In this document: positions 8,963 to 18,334 of the stretch, one piece after another
Numbering within the stretch: the first letter of the stretch is position 1
Layout: every line of letters begins with the position of its first letter
Assembly: GCF_024746795.1 (NCBI RefSeq)
Contig: NZ_CP080524.1
Coordinates: forward strand, 868,001 to 932,000
Direction: 5' to 3'
Source of the DNA: Mesorhizobium sp. AR10
GTDB lineage: Bacteria; Pseudomonadota; Alphaproteobacteria; Rhizobiales; Rhizobiaceae
DNA length: 64,000 nucleotides
Position numbers and translations under genes: made by a program
The notes under the pieces: generated by a model
What the model was told of the DNA's origin: nothing
Databases searched by the model: none
The model's input: the letters and a program-made list of their open reading frames with translations, nothing else

Positions 8963-9253
8963 ATGAGCAAGAAGGGGTACTGGCTTGTCATGCTCACGGT
9001 GACTGATCCGGAGGGCTATCAGCGCTATCGTGACGCCATCGGCGATGCCATTTCGCGTTTTGGCGGTCGTTATCTCGTGCGCGGCGGACAGGTCACAAAC
9101 CCCGAAGGATCGGAGTTTGGCAGGCATGTGGTGGTCGAGTTCGACAGCTACGAGACGGCACTGAACTGTTATCGGTCACAGGTCTACCAAACGGCGCTGC
9201 AGAACCGCCTGGCAGCTTCAACGGGGCACTTCGCTGTTGTAGAGGGTGCCTAG
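8963..9253 (+). CDS. DUF1330 family small protein in the his operon
   Basis: A 96-residue protein of the DUF1330 family, a small dimeric alpha/beta-barrel fold related to antibiotic-biosynthesis monooxygenases. Visible family features are GYWLVMLTVTDPEGYQRY at the N-terminus, a central FGGRYLVRGG and the VVVEFDSYETAL segment. No catalytic role is established for the family. The stop at 9253 is directly followed by the hisA start at 9254, and hisH ends five bases upstream. It is therefore embedded in the his operon between hisH and hisA. Confidence 0.8.
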   Translation: MSKKGYWLVMLTVTDPEGYQRYRDAIGDAISRFGGRYLVRGGQVTNPEGSEFGRHVVVEFDSYETALNCYRSQVYQTALQNRLAASTGHFAVVEGA

Positions 9254-10000
9254 ATGATCCTGTTTCCCGCCATAGACCTCAAGGACGGCCAGTGCGTGCG
9301 GCTGAAGCATGGTGATATGGCGACCGCGACGATCTACAATGACGATCCCGCCGCGCAAGCCAAAGCCTTCGAGCAACAGGGCTTCGAGTGGCTGCATGTC
9401 GTCGACCTCAACGGCGCGTTCAAGGGCCAGAGCGTCAACAGCGCCGCGGTCGGCGCCATCCTCAAGGCAACGAAGAACCCGGTTCAGCTTGGCGGCGGCA
9501 TCCGCACCCTGGCGCAGATCGAGGACTGGCTCGATCGCGGGCTCGCCCGCGTGATCCTAGGCACGGTGGCGGTGCGCGATCCCGATCTGGTCAGGCAGGC
9601 CTGCCAGGAATTCCCGGGAAAGATCGCCGTCGGCATCGACGCCAAGGGCGGCAAGGTGGCGGTCGAGGGTTGGGCCGAAGCGTCCAGCCTCGGCGTCATC
9701 GAACTGGCCAGGAAATTCGAGGGCGCCGGCGTCGCTGCCATCATCTACACCGACATCGACCGCGACGGCGTGCTGACCGGGATCAACTGGGATGCCACCA
9801 TCGATCTCGCCGAAGCGGTGTCGATCCCGGTCATCGCCTCGGGCGGTCTCGCCTCGATCGCCGACATCGTGCGCATGACCATGCCCGATGCGCAGAGGCT
9901 CGAAGGCGCGATCTCCGGCCGCGCGCTCTATGACGGGCGTATCGACCCGGCCGAGGCACTGGCGATCCTGCGCGGCCAGCCGGCGGAGGCAAGGCCGTGA
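9254..10000 (+). CDS. hisA: ProFAR isomerase (phosphoribosylformimino-AICAR-P isomerase)
   Basis: A 248-residue (beta/alpha)8-barrel isomerase converting ProFAR to PRFAR, the substrate of HisF/HisH. D8 in PAIDLKDGQ is the usual general base, and the second acidic site lies in YTDIDRDG. The phosphate-binding segments LGGGIR and ASGGLAS are present. It begins directly after the DUF1330 stop, and its TGA overlaps the GTG start of the arginase-like gene by four bases (GTGA). Confidence 0.96.
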   Translation: MILFPAIDLKDGQCVRLKHGDMATATIYNDDPAAQAKAFEQQGFEWLHVVDLNGAFKGQSVNSAAVGAILKATKNPVQLGGGIRTLAQIEDWLDRGLARVILGTVAVRDPDLVRQACQEFPGKIAVGIDAKGGKVAVEGWAEASSLGVIELARKFEGAGVAAIIYTDIDRDGVLTGINWDATIDLAEAVSIPVIASGGLASIADIVRMTMPDAQRLEGAISGRALYDGRIDPAEALAILRGQPAEARP

Positions 10001-10833
10001 ATGTCTCGATCATTCTGGCGTCCTATGACAGCGGCCACTATCACGGCGGCTGCGGCCAGGGTCCGGATGCGCTGGTCGCCGGCGGGCTGGCCGAGGCGCT
10101 CAGGCTTGCCGGTCACGACATTGCGGTCCATGACATCGGCAGAGTGGGGGACGAGCAGGGGCGGGAAATCGCAACGGGATTCGCGGTCTGCAACGCCGTT
10201 TCGGGCGAGGTCCGCATTGCCCGTGACAGAGGCCGGTTTCCCATCGTCCTGGCCGGCAACTGCCTGACCAGCGCCGGCGCGGTGGCCGGCGAAGGCGCCG
10301 ATGCCATCATCTGGGCCGACCAGCATGGCGACCTCAACACGCCCGATACCTCAACATCGGGGTTTCTAGACGGCATGGCGCTGGCGGCCGTGCTCGGACT
10401 TTGCTGGCGACCGATGGCAGCGCAGATCCCCGGGTTCAAGGCAATCGATCCCGCCCGCTGCGTGCTGGTCAACGCGCGCGACCTCGACACTGCGGAAAAG
10501 CCATTGCTGGAGACATTGCCGGTCATCCGGACGGAATGCCCGGGCTGGGACGGGGCGGCGCAAAGGCTGAGGAGCACCGGCGCCGAGCGCATCCATCTGC
10601 ATCTCGATCTCGACGTGCACGACCCCGAAGATCTGCAGGCCAACCGCTACGCCAGCCCCGGCGGCCCGGCGCCGGAGCAACTGCGCCGGGCGGTCTGCGG
10701 CATGGCCGGCTCGCTGCCCATCTTCGGCCTCACCATCTCCGCCTACGATCCGGCATTCGACGCCAAGGGCGACGTGCCACCGCTGGTGGGTGAGTTGCTG
10801 GTCGAATTGCTCGCAACGGTGGAGAAGCGCTGA
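9997..10833 (+). CDS. Arginase/ureohydrolase-fold protein between hisA and hisF
   Basis: A 278-residue protein of the arginase/agmatinase/formiminoglutamase superfamily. Two of the three metal motifs are intact: DQHGD (D108, H110, D112) and the LDLDVHDP block (D204, D206). The first motif, normally GGDHS, reads LAGNCLTS (residues 85-92), so the canonical metal-binding histidine is absent. The late Glu-containing motif is also altered (ISAYDP). It could be a hydrolase with a changed metal site or a non-catalytic homologue. It is translationally coupled on both sides: a GTG start overlapping hisA and a TGATG overlap with hisF. A histidine-related or formimino/guanidino substrate is possible but unproven. 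Confidence 0.75.
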   Translation: MNVSIILASYDSGHYHGGCGQGPDALVAGGLAEALRLAGHDIAVHDIGRVGDEQGREIATGFAVCNAVSGEVRIARDRGRFPIVLAGNCLTSAGAVAGEGADAIIWADQHGDLNTPDTSTSGFLDGMALAAVLGLCWRPMAAQIPGFKAIDPARCVLVNARDLDTAEKPLLETLPVIRTECPGWDGAAQRLRSTGAERIHLHLDLDVHDPEDLQANRYASPGGPAPEQLRRAVCGMAGSLPIFGLTISAYDPAFDAKGDVPPLVGELLVELLATVEKR

Positions 10834-11636
10834 TGCTGAAGGCCCGCGTCATCCCCTGTCTCGACGTCAAGAACGGCCGCGTCGTCAAGGGCGTCAATTT
10901 CGTCGACCTGATCGATGCCGGCGATCCGGTCGAGGCGGCAAAGGCCTATGACGCGGCCGGCGCCGACGAACTCTGCTTTCTCGACATCACCGCCTCGTCC
11001 GACAACCGCGAGACGATCTTCGATGTCGTTGCCCGCACGGCCGAGCAATGTTTCATGCCGTTGACCGTCGGCGGTGGCGTGCGCCAGGTCGCCGACATCA
11101 GAAAGCTGCTTCTGGCCGGGGCCGACAAGGTGTCGATCAACACGGCTGCGGTGCAGAACCCGGATTTCGTCACTGAAGCGGCCGACAAGTTCGGCAACCA
11201 GTGCATCGTCGTCGCCATCGACGCCAAGAAAGTGTCCGCTGCAGGCGAGGCTGACCGCTGGGAGATTTTCACCCATGGCGGCCGTGAAAAGACCGGCATC
11301 GACGCGGTCGAATTCGCTCGGCAGATGGTCGATCGCGGCGCCGGCGAGATCCTTTTGACATCGATGGATCGCGACGGCACCAAGGCCGGCTACGACATCG
11401 CGCTGACCCGCGCGATCGCCGACGCGGTGCGCGCGCCGGTCATCGCGTCGGGTGGTGTCGGCACGCTCGACCATATGGTCGAAGGCATTCGCGACGGCCA
11501 TGCCGGTGCGGTGCTGGCGGCGTCGATCTTCCATTTCGGCACCTATACGATCGCCCAAGCCAAGGCGCATATGGCCCTCGCCGGGCTGCCGATGCGACTG
11601 GACTCTCCGGTTCAATCCAAACCACAAAGGCTGTAG
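10833..11636 (+). CDS. hisF: Imidazole glycerol phosphate synthase, cyclase subunit
   Basis: A 267-residue (beta/alpha)8-barrel cyclase. With HisH it converts PRFAR and ammonia to IGP and AICAR. The catalytic D11 is in [13 protein letters not shown], and the second acidic residue lies in [15 protein letters not shown]. Phosphate-binding GGGVR and ASGGVG segments are present. The ATG overlaps the stop of the arginase-like gene by one base, and hisE follows eight bases after the stop. The order hisB-DUF2628-hisH-DUF1330-hisA-arginase-like-hisF-hisE makes one long operon. Confidence 0.97.
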   Translation: MLKARVIPCLDVKNGRVVKGVNFVDLIDAGDPVEAAKAYDAAGADELCFLDITASSDNRETIFDVVARTAEQCFMPLTVGGGVRQVADIRKLLLAGADKVSINTAAVQNPDFVTEAADKFGNQCIVVAIDAKKVSAAGEADRWEIFTHGGREKTGIDAVEFARQMVDRGAGEILLTSMDRDGTKAGYDIALTRAIADAVRAPVIASGGVGTLDHMVEGIRDGHAGAVLAASIFHFGTYTIAQAKAHMALAGLPMRLDSPVQSKPQRL

Positions 11637-11644
11637 GTTGCGCC

Positions 11645-11962
11645 ATGGCTGAGTTTTCGCTCCCCGATCTGGAGAAAATCATCCGCGAGCGCGCGCAGTC
11701 CGGCGACCCGGATTCGTGGACGGCAAAGCTGTTCGCGCGCGGTATGGACAAGGCGGCGCAGAAACTCGGCGAGGAAGCCGTCGAAACGGTGATCGCTGCC
11801 GTCAAGGGCGAGCGACAAGCTCTCGTTTCGGAAAGTGCCGATCTTATGTATCATTGGCTCGTCGTTCTCGGCATCGCCGGCATTCCGCTTAGCGAGGTGC
11901 TCAAGGAGCTCGAAGGGCGCACCGGGCGCTCGGGCATCGCCGAAAAGGCGTCTCGGCCCTGA
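11645..11962 (+). CDS. hisE: Phosphoribosyl-ATP pyrophosphatase
   Basis: A 105-residue all-helical enzyme hydrolysing PR-ATP to PR-AMP in the second step of histidine synthesis. The MazG-like metal-binding motif is visible as [13 protein letters not shown] followed by [12 protein letters not shown]. It is a stand-alone HisE, not fused to HisI. It follows hisF by eight bases and is the last his gene of the operon; coaA begins 32 bases downstream and may share the transcript. Confidence 0.96.
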   Translation: MAEFSLPDLEKIIRERAQSGDPDSWTAKLFARGMDKAAQKLGEEAVETVIAAVKGERQALVSESADLMYHWLVVLGIAGIPLSEVLKELEGRTGRSGIAEKASRP

Positions 11963-11994
11963 GGCGCCAACCGCTGCGGAGGGTAGCAAACTCG

Positions 11995-12954
11995 ATGGAT
12001 CAGCTCGCTCCCACCGAGAAGTATTCACCCTTCCGTTTCTTTTCGGCCGAGCAGTGGTCGCAGTTTCGCGCCGACACGCCGCTGACGCTCACAGAAGACG
12101 AGATCAACCGCCTGCGTTCGCTGAACGACCCGGTCGACCTCGAAGAGGTCAAGCGCATCTATCTTTCGCTGTCGCGGCTGCTGTCGGCGCATGTCGAGGC
12201 GAGCCAGCTGCTGTTCAGGCAGCGCCAGGTCTTCTTCAACGCGCTCGATGTGGTCAAGACGCCGTTCATCATCGGAATTGCCGGTTCCGTCGCGGTCGGC
12301 AAATCGACCACGGCGCGCGTGCTGAAGGAATTGCTGGCGCGCTGGCCCTCGAGCCCGAAAGTCGATCTCGTCACCACCGATGGTTTCCTGCTGCCCAACG
12401 AGGTTCTGCGCCGCGACAATCTGATGGAGCGGAAGGGCTTTCCCGACAGCTACGATGTCGGCGCGCTGCTGCGCTTCCTGTCGGGCATCAAGTCGGCGCA
12501 GCGCAATGTCCGTGCGCCGGTCTATTCGCATTTGACCTATGACGTCATTCCCGGCGAGTTCGTCGCCATCGACCGGCCCGACATCCTGATCTTCGAAGGC
12601 ATCAACGTCCTACAACCGGGCAAACTGCCGAAGGACGGCAAGATCGTGCCGTTCCTTTCGGACTTCTTCGACTTCGCCATCTATATCGATGCCGATGAGA
12701 AACTGATCCATCACTGGTACATCGCCCGCTTCATGCGGCTGCGCGAAACCGCCTTCCGCAATCCGGATTCCTTCTTCCACCGCTATTCGCAGCTTTCCGA
12801 GGATTCGGCCCGGGCCATTGCCGAGGGCCTGTGGGCCAACATCAATCTGAAGAATTTGCGCGAGAACATCGTGCCGACGCGGGCGCGGGCCGATCTCATC
12901 CTGCGCAAGGGCGCCAACCATCTGGTCGAGGAAGTGGCGCTCAGGAAACTGTGA
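11995..12954 (+). CDS. coaA: Pantothenate kinase, type I
   Basis: A 319-residue bacterial type I pantothenate kinase, which phosphorylates pantothenate in the first committed step of coenzyme A synthesis. The P-loop GSVAVGKST lies near residue 100. The [11 protein letters not shown] and KGFPDSYD segments and the [12 protein letters not shown] block are characteristic. It follows hisE by 32 bases. Its last 172 bases overlap, on the opposite strand, the open frame of a PAP2 gene running towards it. Confidence 0.96.
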   Translation: MDQLAPTEKYSPFRFFSAEQWSQFRADTPLTLTEDEINRLRSLNDPVDLEEVKRIYLSLSRLLSAHVEASQLLFRQRQVFFNALDVVKTPFIIGIAGSVAVGKSTTARVLKELLARWPSSPKVDLVTTDGFLLPNEVLRRDNLMERKGFPDSYDVGALLRFLSGIKSAQRNVRAPVYSHLTYDVIPGEFVAIDRPDILIFEGINVLQPGKLPKDGKIVPFLSDFFDFAIYIDADEKLIHHWYIARFMRLRETAFRNPDSFFHRYSQLSEDSARAIAEGLWANINLKNLRENIVPTRARADLILRKGANHLVEEVALRKL

Positions 12955-14159
12955 CGGCCGCCTCCGGGCGGTTCACGATATCTATCGGTCGACTGCGTGT
13001 CCTGCGCCAGAAGCCGCAAATAGGGCCGATCGGCGGGGACGAGTTTGCGCGCCACGACATAGACCATGATTGCGACAGCGGCGGCGGCATAGCCGTCGAT
13101 TGCATAGTGCCAGGCCAGATAGACCGAACTGACGGCGACAAAGGCCACATAGACGAACGCTACAGCGCCGAGGCGGCGATTGTACTCCCACACAAAAAGC
13201 GCGTTGAGCATCGCCAACCCGACATGCACGCTGGGAAAGGCCGAAATGCCTGATGCGAAACCCGTCTGCCTGGCCTCATGCAGCGTCCACAAATATTGCT
13301 GATAGGAGACGGCGGAGTTGTGTGATGCGGCGCCGTGGGCCAGGAATGCCAGCTGTTCGCCAAACCGTGCCGTGTCGCCCGTGACCGCACCGTAGAACGC
13401 CGGACCAGCCGACAAGAACAGCCCAGCCAGGATGTTGCCGACGACAACCCAAACCATCATGAAGCAGGCCACATAGCGCGTTCGAACCGACGCCGTCCGG
13501 GGCGACGTCACGACAAAGAACAAGGCGCCGAAATTGAGGACGAACCAGAGGACGTTGTAATTCCACTCGACGGCCGTCCGCACGAAATCATTTTCAGCGA
13601 CCAGGTAGAGCCAGCGCCACGGATCGGCGCCGAAATGCAGGAAAGCGTCGATGTCGGCATGTGTCACATCGAATGGAAAGCCATCCTGCCAGACCGGCAT
13701 GCCATTTTTCACGGAAGTGAATGTGCCTTGAAAGATCATGAGCGCCATCAGGAGGCATAGACCCGAGAGCGAATACGCCAGCCGCGATGTCGAAAACACA
13801 TGTTTGGCTGCCAGACGGCGCCTGCCATCGAAGCGGTGCATGAGCAGGCTCACATCGGCAAGAATGGCGAAGACCGGCAGCATTACGCCGTTCAGCAGTA
13901 TCCAGCGCCCGAAATATATCGAATACGCACTGCGGTCGGCCGCGCCGATCGCATGCAGAAACACCAGTCCGGCCAATGTGTAGATGGCAATGAACAGATA
14001 AAGGCCGGAATCCCGGCGAACCAGCGGGATTACTCCGTTGGTGGCAGTCCACAGTTGACGGAAGACGACACTGCTGTCTGTCATTGTCCCGAGCCGGCGT
14101 TGCAATGCTTGGGGCTTTTTAGGGGGAAAATCTGTAGATTCGGTTAGTGTCTCGGCCAC
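12783..14159 (-). CDS. PAP2-family membrane enzyme (inositolphosphorylceramide-synthase-like), antisense overlap with coaA
   Basis: A 458-residue frame for a polytopic membrane protein of the PAP2/inositolphosphorylceramide-synthase-like superfamily. The active-site pattern is [13 protein letters not shown], then [11 protein letters not shown] about 45 residues later, with His and Asp as expected. About six transmembrane helices are visible. The C-terminal ~58 residues read antisense to the coaA 3' end and look basic and unstructured. In a neighbouring frame a stop lies at 12941, where the protein would end if there were a small frameshift. The GTG at 14159 is one start; ATG at 14084 would drop 25 residues. 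Substrate unknown; a lipid headgroup phosphatase or phosphotransferase is likely. Confidence 0.65.
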   Translation of the reverse strand: MAETLTESTDFPPKKPQALQRRLGTMTDSSVVFRQLWTATNGVIPLVRRDSGLYLFIAIYTLAGLVFLHAIGAADRSAYSIYFGRWILLNGVMLPVFAILADVSLLMHRFDGRRRLAAKHVFSTSRLAYSLSGLCLLMALMIFQGTFTSVKNGMPVWQDGFPFDVTHADIDAFLHFGADPWRWLYLVAENDFVRTAVEWNYNVLWFVLNFGALFFVVTSPRTASVRTRYVACFMMVWVVVGNILAGLFLSAGPAFYGAVTGDTARFGEQLAFLAHGAASHNSAVSYQQYLWTLHEARQTGFASGISAFPSVHVGLAMLNALFVWEYNRRLGAVAFVYVAFVAVSSVYLAWHYAIDGYAAAAVAIMVYVVARKLVPADRPYLRLLAQDTQSTDRYREPPGGGRHSFLSATSSTRWLAPLRRMRSARARVGTMFSRKFFRLMLAHRPSAMARAESSESCE

Positions 14160-14243
14160 GTCACCCCCCGCAGCGTCAGATTTGTTGCGCGTCCGACTGA
14201 TGATAGTGGAACTCTCGCGGGAATAACTGCGAGATGTTCCAGG

Positions 14244-15317
14244 TCACGAGAGGGGTGTCGCTCGTCTCTGGCCAAATTTCATGCAAACCCACCAGATGAC
14301 GAGTGCCGCGGCAATGCCGACAATGCCGTCCACGGCGTAGTGCCATCCGAGGTGGATCGAGCCGAAGAAGATCAGCACCGCATAGGCCAGCATGGCGTGA
14401 CCGAACCTGCGATCGATGGAGTATGCGACTGCAGCAAACAATGCCGCCTGCGCATTATGCATGCTGGGCATGGCCGAGATGCCACCGGGCAAGTCGACTT
14501 GGCCAATGTAGACCTGCCAAAGAAAATCCTTCGTCGAGGATGATGACAGCGGATAGATCGCAGCAACCTCGTCGAGATAGCGCTTCAGATCGGCATATGG
14601 CGAGGGCGCGCCCGGCACCATTTCCGCGAAGTAACAAGGCCCTGCAGAAGAGAACAACGTTGCCATGACCAGGCCGATCAGGATCCAGGAAATGACCGTC
14701 GCCCTCCAGTAGTGAAGACGGAGCCGCTCAGGCACGCACGGGCTGACAAGCAGCCCCACCCAGAACAAGAACACCATCAGTATCCAGAGGGTGTACGCAA
14801 TATCTAAAAGTCGGGTGACCCAAGGCGTGCCGACAATCGGCTGAATGATTTGCCAAGCCTGATACCCACCCAAGAGATTTGAATCCCATTGGGCGAAAGT
14901 TTCGTCCCACTGGAAGGGGGCGACAATCGGAATCATCGTTTTATTGTAGAGAAATGCCGCCATGAAGAGAACCAACACCACGCAAGCCCAGAAACCACGC
15001 GCAAGGGTATTCGACATACCTTTGAGGGTAGCGACCGCGATGCTGACCGGTGACCCATGGCGGCCCTGAACGAGCGCATAGGAACCGACAACGACAACGA
15101 GGATAGAGCCCAACAAAGGCAAAAAGCGCACAATTCGGCCGGTATACTCAAAAATATGGGGCAAGATCGAATCGCCCCTGATTGTCGCGACCAGCCAGGT
15201 TAGGAGGACGAATGCAAAGATCGTCGCATAGATCGTCGCATTACGGCGCTTCTCGCGCGCGAGCCACGTCGAAAACCGGTTCGCATGCGAAAGGCGCTGC
15301 ACAATTTCGGAAGACAT
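14244..15317 (-). CDS. Second PAP2-family membrane enzyme
   Basis: A 357-residue polytopic membrane protein paralogous to its neighbour at 12783-14159. The PAP2 motif is SAMPSMHNAQAAL followed by LGWHYAVDGIVG. Helices are visible at IYATIFAFVLLTWLV, FLPLLGSILVVVVG, FWACVVLVLFMAAFLY and later. It ends normally (RRATPLS), without the long basic tail of the paralogue. The start at 15317 (MSSEIVQRL) is preferred; open frame continues upstream through an AT-rich leader that is unlikely to be coding. The gene and its upstream region are more AT-rich than the surroundings, which hints at acquisition. Confidence 0.7.
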   Translation of the reverse strand: MSSEIVQRLSHANRFSTWLAREKRRNATIYATIFAFVLLTWLVATIRGDSILPHIFEYTGRIVRFLPLLGSILVVVVGSYALVQGRHGSPVSIAVATLKGMSNTLARGFWACVVLVLFMAAFLYNKTMIPIVAPFQWDETFAQWDSNLLGGYQAWQIIQPIVGTPWVTRLLDIAYTLWILMVFLFWVGLLVSPCVPERLRLHYWRATVISWILIGLVMATLFSSAGPCYFAEMVPGAPSPYADLKRYLDEVAAIYPLSSSSTKDFLWQVYIGQVDLPGGISAMPSMHNAQAALFAAVAYSIDRRFGHAMLAYAVLIFFGSIHLGWHYAVDGIVGIAAALVIWWVCMKFGQRRATPLS

Positions 15318-15345
15318 GGGGAAAGACACCGAGATTCGAAAGATT

Positions 15346-15351
15346 ATTATA
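15346..15351 (-). promoter_or_regulatory. Possible -10 element upstream of the second PAP2 gene
   Basis: On the minus strand the AT-rich leader contains TATAAT about 30 bases before the ATG at 15317. The -35 region 17-18 bases upstream (TTTAAA/TTAAAA) is poor, so only the -10 match supports this. The surrounding 60 bases are unusually AT-rich for this genome. Confidence 0.35.
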
Positions 15352-15381
15352 TTAGAATGGCATATATATTTTAAAGAACAG

Positions 15382-15401
15382 TGAGTGCAGGAATGCACTC
15401 A
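15382..15401 (-). terminator. Probable hairpin terminator downstream of alkB
   Basis: TGAGTGCA (15382-15389) and TGCACTCA (15394-15401) form a perfect 8-bp stem with a 4-base loop, nine bases past the alkB stop. On the minus strand it is followed by CTGTTCTTTAAAA, a modest U-rich tail. Confidence 0.45.
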
Positions 15402-15410
15402 ACACTTCCT

Positions 15411-16025
15411 TCAAGGCAAATTCACCCGGCGCAGCGTCAGGTTGATGCGCCCGCCGTTCTTCAGCAGCGCCGAGGTCGAGGGGTAAATACGGTCGACGCC
15501 GTGGAAGCAGAGGCGGCCCTCACCGCCAAGCACGACGACATCGCCGCTTTTCAGCCTGAACGATCGGGTCGCCCCTTCGCGCGTCGTCTGGCCGACCCTG
15601 AACAGGCAATCGTCACCCAGCGAGACGGAAACCACGGGCGCCGAGAAATCGGTCTCGTCGCGATCCTGGTGCAGGCCCATCCTGGCGTCTTGCGCATAGA
15701 AATTGACCAGGCAGGCCTCCGGCGGCTGCGGATAGGCCGAAACCTCTCGCCACAACTGCATCAGCAGCTCCGGGATCGGCGGCCAGTGCGTTCCGGTGAC
15801 AGGGTGGGTCGGCTGATAGCGATAGCCATGCTCCTTGTCGGTGACCCAGCCGAGCGCACCGCAATTGGTCATCCGCACGCTCATCTCCTTGCCGGTGCGC
15901 GGCATGGCCGGCACGAACAGCGGGGCCTCCTGCACGACCTTCCTCACATCGTCGACCAGCACTTCCTGTACGGCACGCGACAGGTAACCGGGCATGTGGC
16001 GGACGCCTTTGGGCAGAACGAGCAT
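15411..16025 (-). CDS. alkB: AlkB-type DNA/RNA alkylation-repair dioxygenase
   Basis: A 204-residue Fe(II)/2-oxoglutarate dioxygenase that removes alkyl groups such as 1-methyladenine and 3-methylcytosine by oxidation. The iron ligands are in LHQDRDE (HxD), with a distal histidine in LCFHGVDR. The 2-oxoglutarate-binding RINLTLR is at the C-terminus. The nucleotide-recognition NFYAQDARMG segment is also present. The ATG at 16025 is chosen; a TTG at 16058 would add 11 residues. Neither has a strong ribosome-binding site. It stands alone between a terminator hairpin of arfB and the PAP2 pair. Confidence 0.88.
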   Translation of the reverse strand: MLVLPKGVRHMPGYLSRAVQEVLVDDVRKVVQEAPLFVPAMPRTGKEMSVRMTNCGALGWVTDKEHGYRYQPTHPVTGTHWPPIPELLMQLWREVSAYPQPPEACLVNFYAQDARMGLHQDRDETDFSAPVVSVSLGDDCLFRVGQTTREGATRSFRLKSGDVVVLGGEGRLCFHGVDRIYPSTSALLKNGGRINLTLRRVNLP

Positions 16026-16077
16026 GAGATTGGTCGGTCGATCCGGTTGGTCTGGCAAAAATCCACAATGCCACCAT

Positions 16078-16109
16078 CAAATGAAAACGGCGACCCGAAA
16101 GCCGCCGTT
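16078..16109 (-). terminator. Probable rho-independent terminator of arfB
   Basis: On the minus strand AACGGCG pairs with CGCCGTT (7 bp, + positions 16103-16109 and 16086-16092), followed by TTTTCATTTG. It lies about 90 bases downstream of the arfB stop. Confidence 0.5.
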
Positions 16110-16200
16110 GTCGATTTGGGCCGCGATCGATTCCTGTCAGGCTACTTGCCACTCGCAACCCTGAATTGAAAGCCGTTCGCCCACGCAATTGGCGCGGCGA

Positions 16201-16638
16201 TTAATCGTTCTCCACCCGGCCGCGCAATTTCTTGATTGTGCCGCGCCCGGCCTTGCTCTTCAGCCGCCGCTCGACCGCACCTTTCGACGGCCTCGTCTTC
16301 TTGCGCGGCGGCGGTGGCGGTTCAGCGGCCTTGGCGACCAGCGCCGTCAGCCTTGCACGCGCATCCGCCCGGTTCTGCTCCTGCGTGCGGTAGCGGCCGG
16401 CCTCGATGACGATAACGCCGTCCTTGGTGGCGCGCTGGCCGGCGAGCTTTATGGTTCGCTCGCGGACGCGCTCCGACAGTCCCGGTGCATTGGCGGCATC
16501 GAAGCGCAACTGCACCGCCGTCGCCACCTTGTTGACGTTCTGGCCACCCGGACCGGACGAGCGGATGAAATCCTCGTGCAGGTCGCCCGGATGGATCACC
16601 GCATCGTCGGCAATAATGATCTTGTCGTCGGCATTCAT
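16201..16638 (-). CDS. arfB: Peptidyl-tRNA hydrolase ArfB (YaeJ), ribosome rescue
   Basis: A 145-residue release-factor-like protein with the catalytic GGQ loop (SSGPGGQNVNK). The C-terminal tail is basic (RKKTRPSKGAVERRLKSKAG). ArfB enters the empty mRNA channel of stalled ribosomes with such a tail and hydrolyses the peptidyl-tRNA. There is no codon-recognition domain, as expected for this class. The ATG at 16638 starts MNADDKIIIADD; longer upstream frames read antisense-like sequence and are not used. It lies between the pckA terminator and alkB. Confidence 0.9.
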   Translation of the reverse strand: MNADDKIIIADDAVIHPGDLHEDFIRSSGPGGQNVNKVATAVQLRFDAANAPGLSERVRERTIKLAGQRATKDGVIVIEAGRYRTQEQNRADARARLTALVAKAAEPPPPPRKKTRPSKGAVERRLKSKAGRGTIKKLRGRVEND

Positions 16639-16660
16639 GCCGCAGTCATGGCGCGGCGGA

Positions 16661-16694
16661 TGAAAAAAGAAAAGGCCCGATCGGGATCGGGCCT
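16661..16694 (-). terminator. Rho-independent terminator of pckA
   Basis: The minus strand reads a perfect GGCCCGATC/GATCGGGCC stem (+ 16674-16682 and 16685-16693), followed by TTTTCTTTTTTC. It lies 30 bases past the pckA stop and just before the arfB start. Confidence 0.85.
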
Positions 16695-16723
16695 CAGGAT
16701 GCGTTCGAGATGCCGGAAGCGCC

Positions 16724-18334
16724 TTATTCCGCAGCTTCACGCATGCGCGGCGCAGCACCCAGCACAATGGCGTCGACATGCGGTTCGAATTTTTCGAAGT
16801 TGACGGCGAACATGCCGACCAGCCTTGCCGCCTGCCGGTCATAGGCTGATTTGTCGGCCCAGGTCGATCGCGGATCGAGAATGGAGTTGTCGACGCCGGC
16901 AACCGCCACCGGCACCTCGAAACCAAAATTTGCGTCGGTGCGGAAGCCGGACGTCTTCAGCGAGCCGTCGAGCGCGGCGGCGAGGAGCGCCCGCGTCGCC
17001 TTGATCGGCATGCGACGGCCGGTGCCGTAAGCGCCACCGGTCCAGCCGGTGTTGACCAGCCAGCAATCGACGTCGTGGCGGGCGATCAGCTCGCGCAGCA
17101 GATTGCCGTATTCCGACGGGTGGCGCGGCATGAACGGCGCACCGAAACAGGTCGAGAACGTTGCTTCGGGCTCGGTGACGCCCTTTTCGGTTCCGGCCAC
17201 CTTGGCCGTATAGCCGGAGAGGAAATGATACATCGCCTGCGCCGGGGTCAGCCGCGCGATCGGCGGCATGACGCCAAAGGCGTCGGCGGTCAGCATGATG
17301 ATGTTCTTCGGATGGCTGGCACGGCCCGTCTTGCTGGCGTTGGGAATGAAATCGAGCGGATAGGCGCAGCGGGTGTTTTCGGTCAGCCGGCCGTCATCGA
17401 AATCCGGCACGCGATCCGCGTCGAGCACGACATTCTCCAGCACCGTGCCGAAACGCCGGGTGGTGGCGAAGATCTCCGGCTCCGCTTCGGCGGAGAGCTT
17501 GATCGTCTTGGCGTAGCAGCCGCCTTCGAAATTGAAGATGCCGTGCGGACCCCAGCCATGCTCGTCGTCGCCGACCAATGTCCGCGACGGATCGGCCGAC
17601 AGCGTCGTCTTGCCGGTCCCCGACAGGCCGAAGAAGACGGCGGCGTCACCGTCAGGCCCTTCATTGGCCGAGCAATGCATCGGCATGACACCCTTCGCCG
17701 GCAACAGATAGTTGAGCATGGTGAACACGGACTTCTTCATTTCGCCGGCATAGGAGGTGCCGCCGATCAGCACGATCTTGCGCGCAAGATCGACAGCGAT
17801 GACGGTTTCGGTGCGGGTGCCGTGGCGGACGGGATCGGCGCGGAACGATGGCAGGTCGATGATCGTCATCTCAGCCACGAAATTCTCGAGCTCGGCGGCT
17901 TTGGGGCGGATCAGCAGATTGCGAATGAACAAGGAGTGCCAGGCCAGTTCGGTCACCACCCTGGTCGTCAGCTTCAGCCCTTCGTCGGCGCCGCCGATGA
18001 GGTCCTGCACATAGAGGTCCTTGTCTGCTGCATGGGCGCGAAAATCGGCAAGCAGCGTCTCGAACTGGGCAGGCGCGATCGCCTTGTTATTGTCCCACCA
18101 GACATGGGGCCCGCTGGTTTCGTCGCGCACGACGAATTTGTCCTTGGGCGAGCGGCCGGTATGCTGCCCGGTCTCGGCGACCAGCGCGCCATGTGCGGTC
18201 AGCCGGGCCTCGCCGCGGCCGATCGCTTGCTCGTAAAGTTGACCCGCGCCGAAATTATAGCGCACCACGCCTGAAGTTTTGAGACCGATCCGATCGATCG
18301 CGCATGCGGGATTGCGTTTGCCGACTTCCGACAT
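16724..18334 (-). CDS. pckA: Phosphoenolpyruvate carboxykinase (ATP)
   Basis: A 536-residue ATP-type PEPCK, which converts oxaloacetate and ATP to phosphoenolpyruvate and starts gluconeogenesis from dicarboxylates. The P-loop GLSGTGKT lies at residues 236-243, followed by the metal-binding VGDDEHGW. The [11 protein letters not shown] and [13 protein letters not shown] blocks are typical. It is divergent from chvI across a 341-base region with an AT-rich core and possible repressor sites, and it has its own terminator. In rhizobia the gene is needed for growth on succinate-type carbon sources. Confidence 0.97.
   Translation of the reverse strand: MSEVGKRNPACAIDRIGLKTSGVVRYNFGAGQLYEQAIGRGEARLTAHGALVAETGQHTGRSPKDKFVVRDETSGPHVWWDNNKAIAPAQFETLLADFRAHAADKDLYVQDLIGGADEGLKLTTRVVTELAWHSLFIRNLLIRPKAAELENFVAEMTIIDLPSFRADPVRHGTRTETVIAVDLARKIVLIGGTSYAGEMKKSVFTMLNYLLPAKGVMPMHCSANEGPDGDAAVFFGLSGTGKTTLSADPSRTLVGDDEHGWGPHGIFNFEGGCYAKTIKLSAEAEPEIFATTRRFGTVLENVVLDADRVPDFDDGRLTENTRCAYPLDFIPNASKTGRASHPKNIIMLTADAFGVMPPIARLTPAQAMYHFLSGYTAKVAGTEKGVTEPEATFSTCFGAPFMPRHPSEYGNLLRELIARHDVDCWLVNTGWTGGAYGTGRRMPIKATRALLAAALDGSLKTSGFRTDANFGFEVPVAVAGVDNSILDPRSTWADKSAYDRQAARLVGMFAVNFEKFEPHVDAIVLGAAPRMREAAE

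Noticed and set aside
16069..16170. 33-codon plus-strand frame between alkB and arfB starting MPPSNENG
   Set aside because: No ribosome-binding site, and it covers a hairpin better explained as the arfB terminator.
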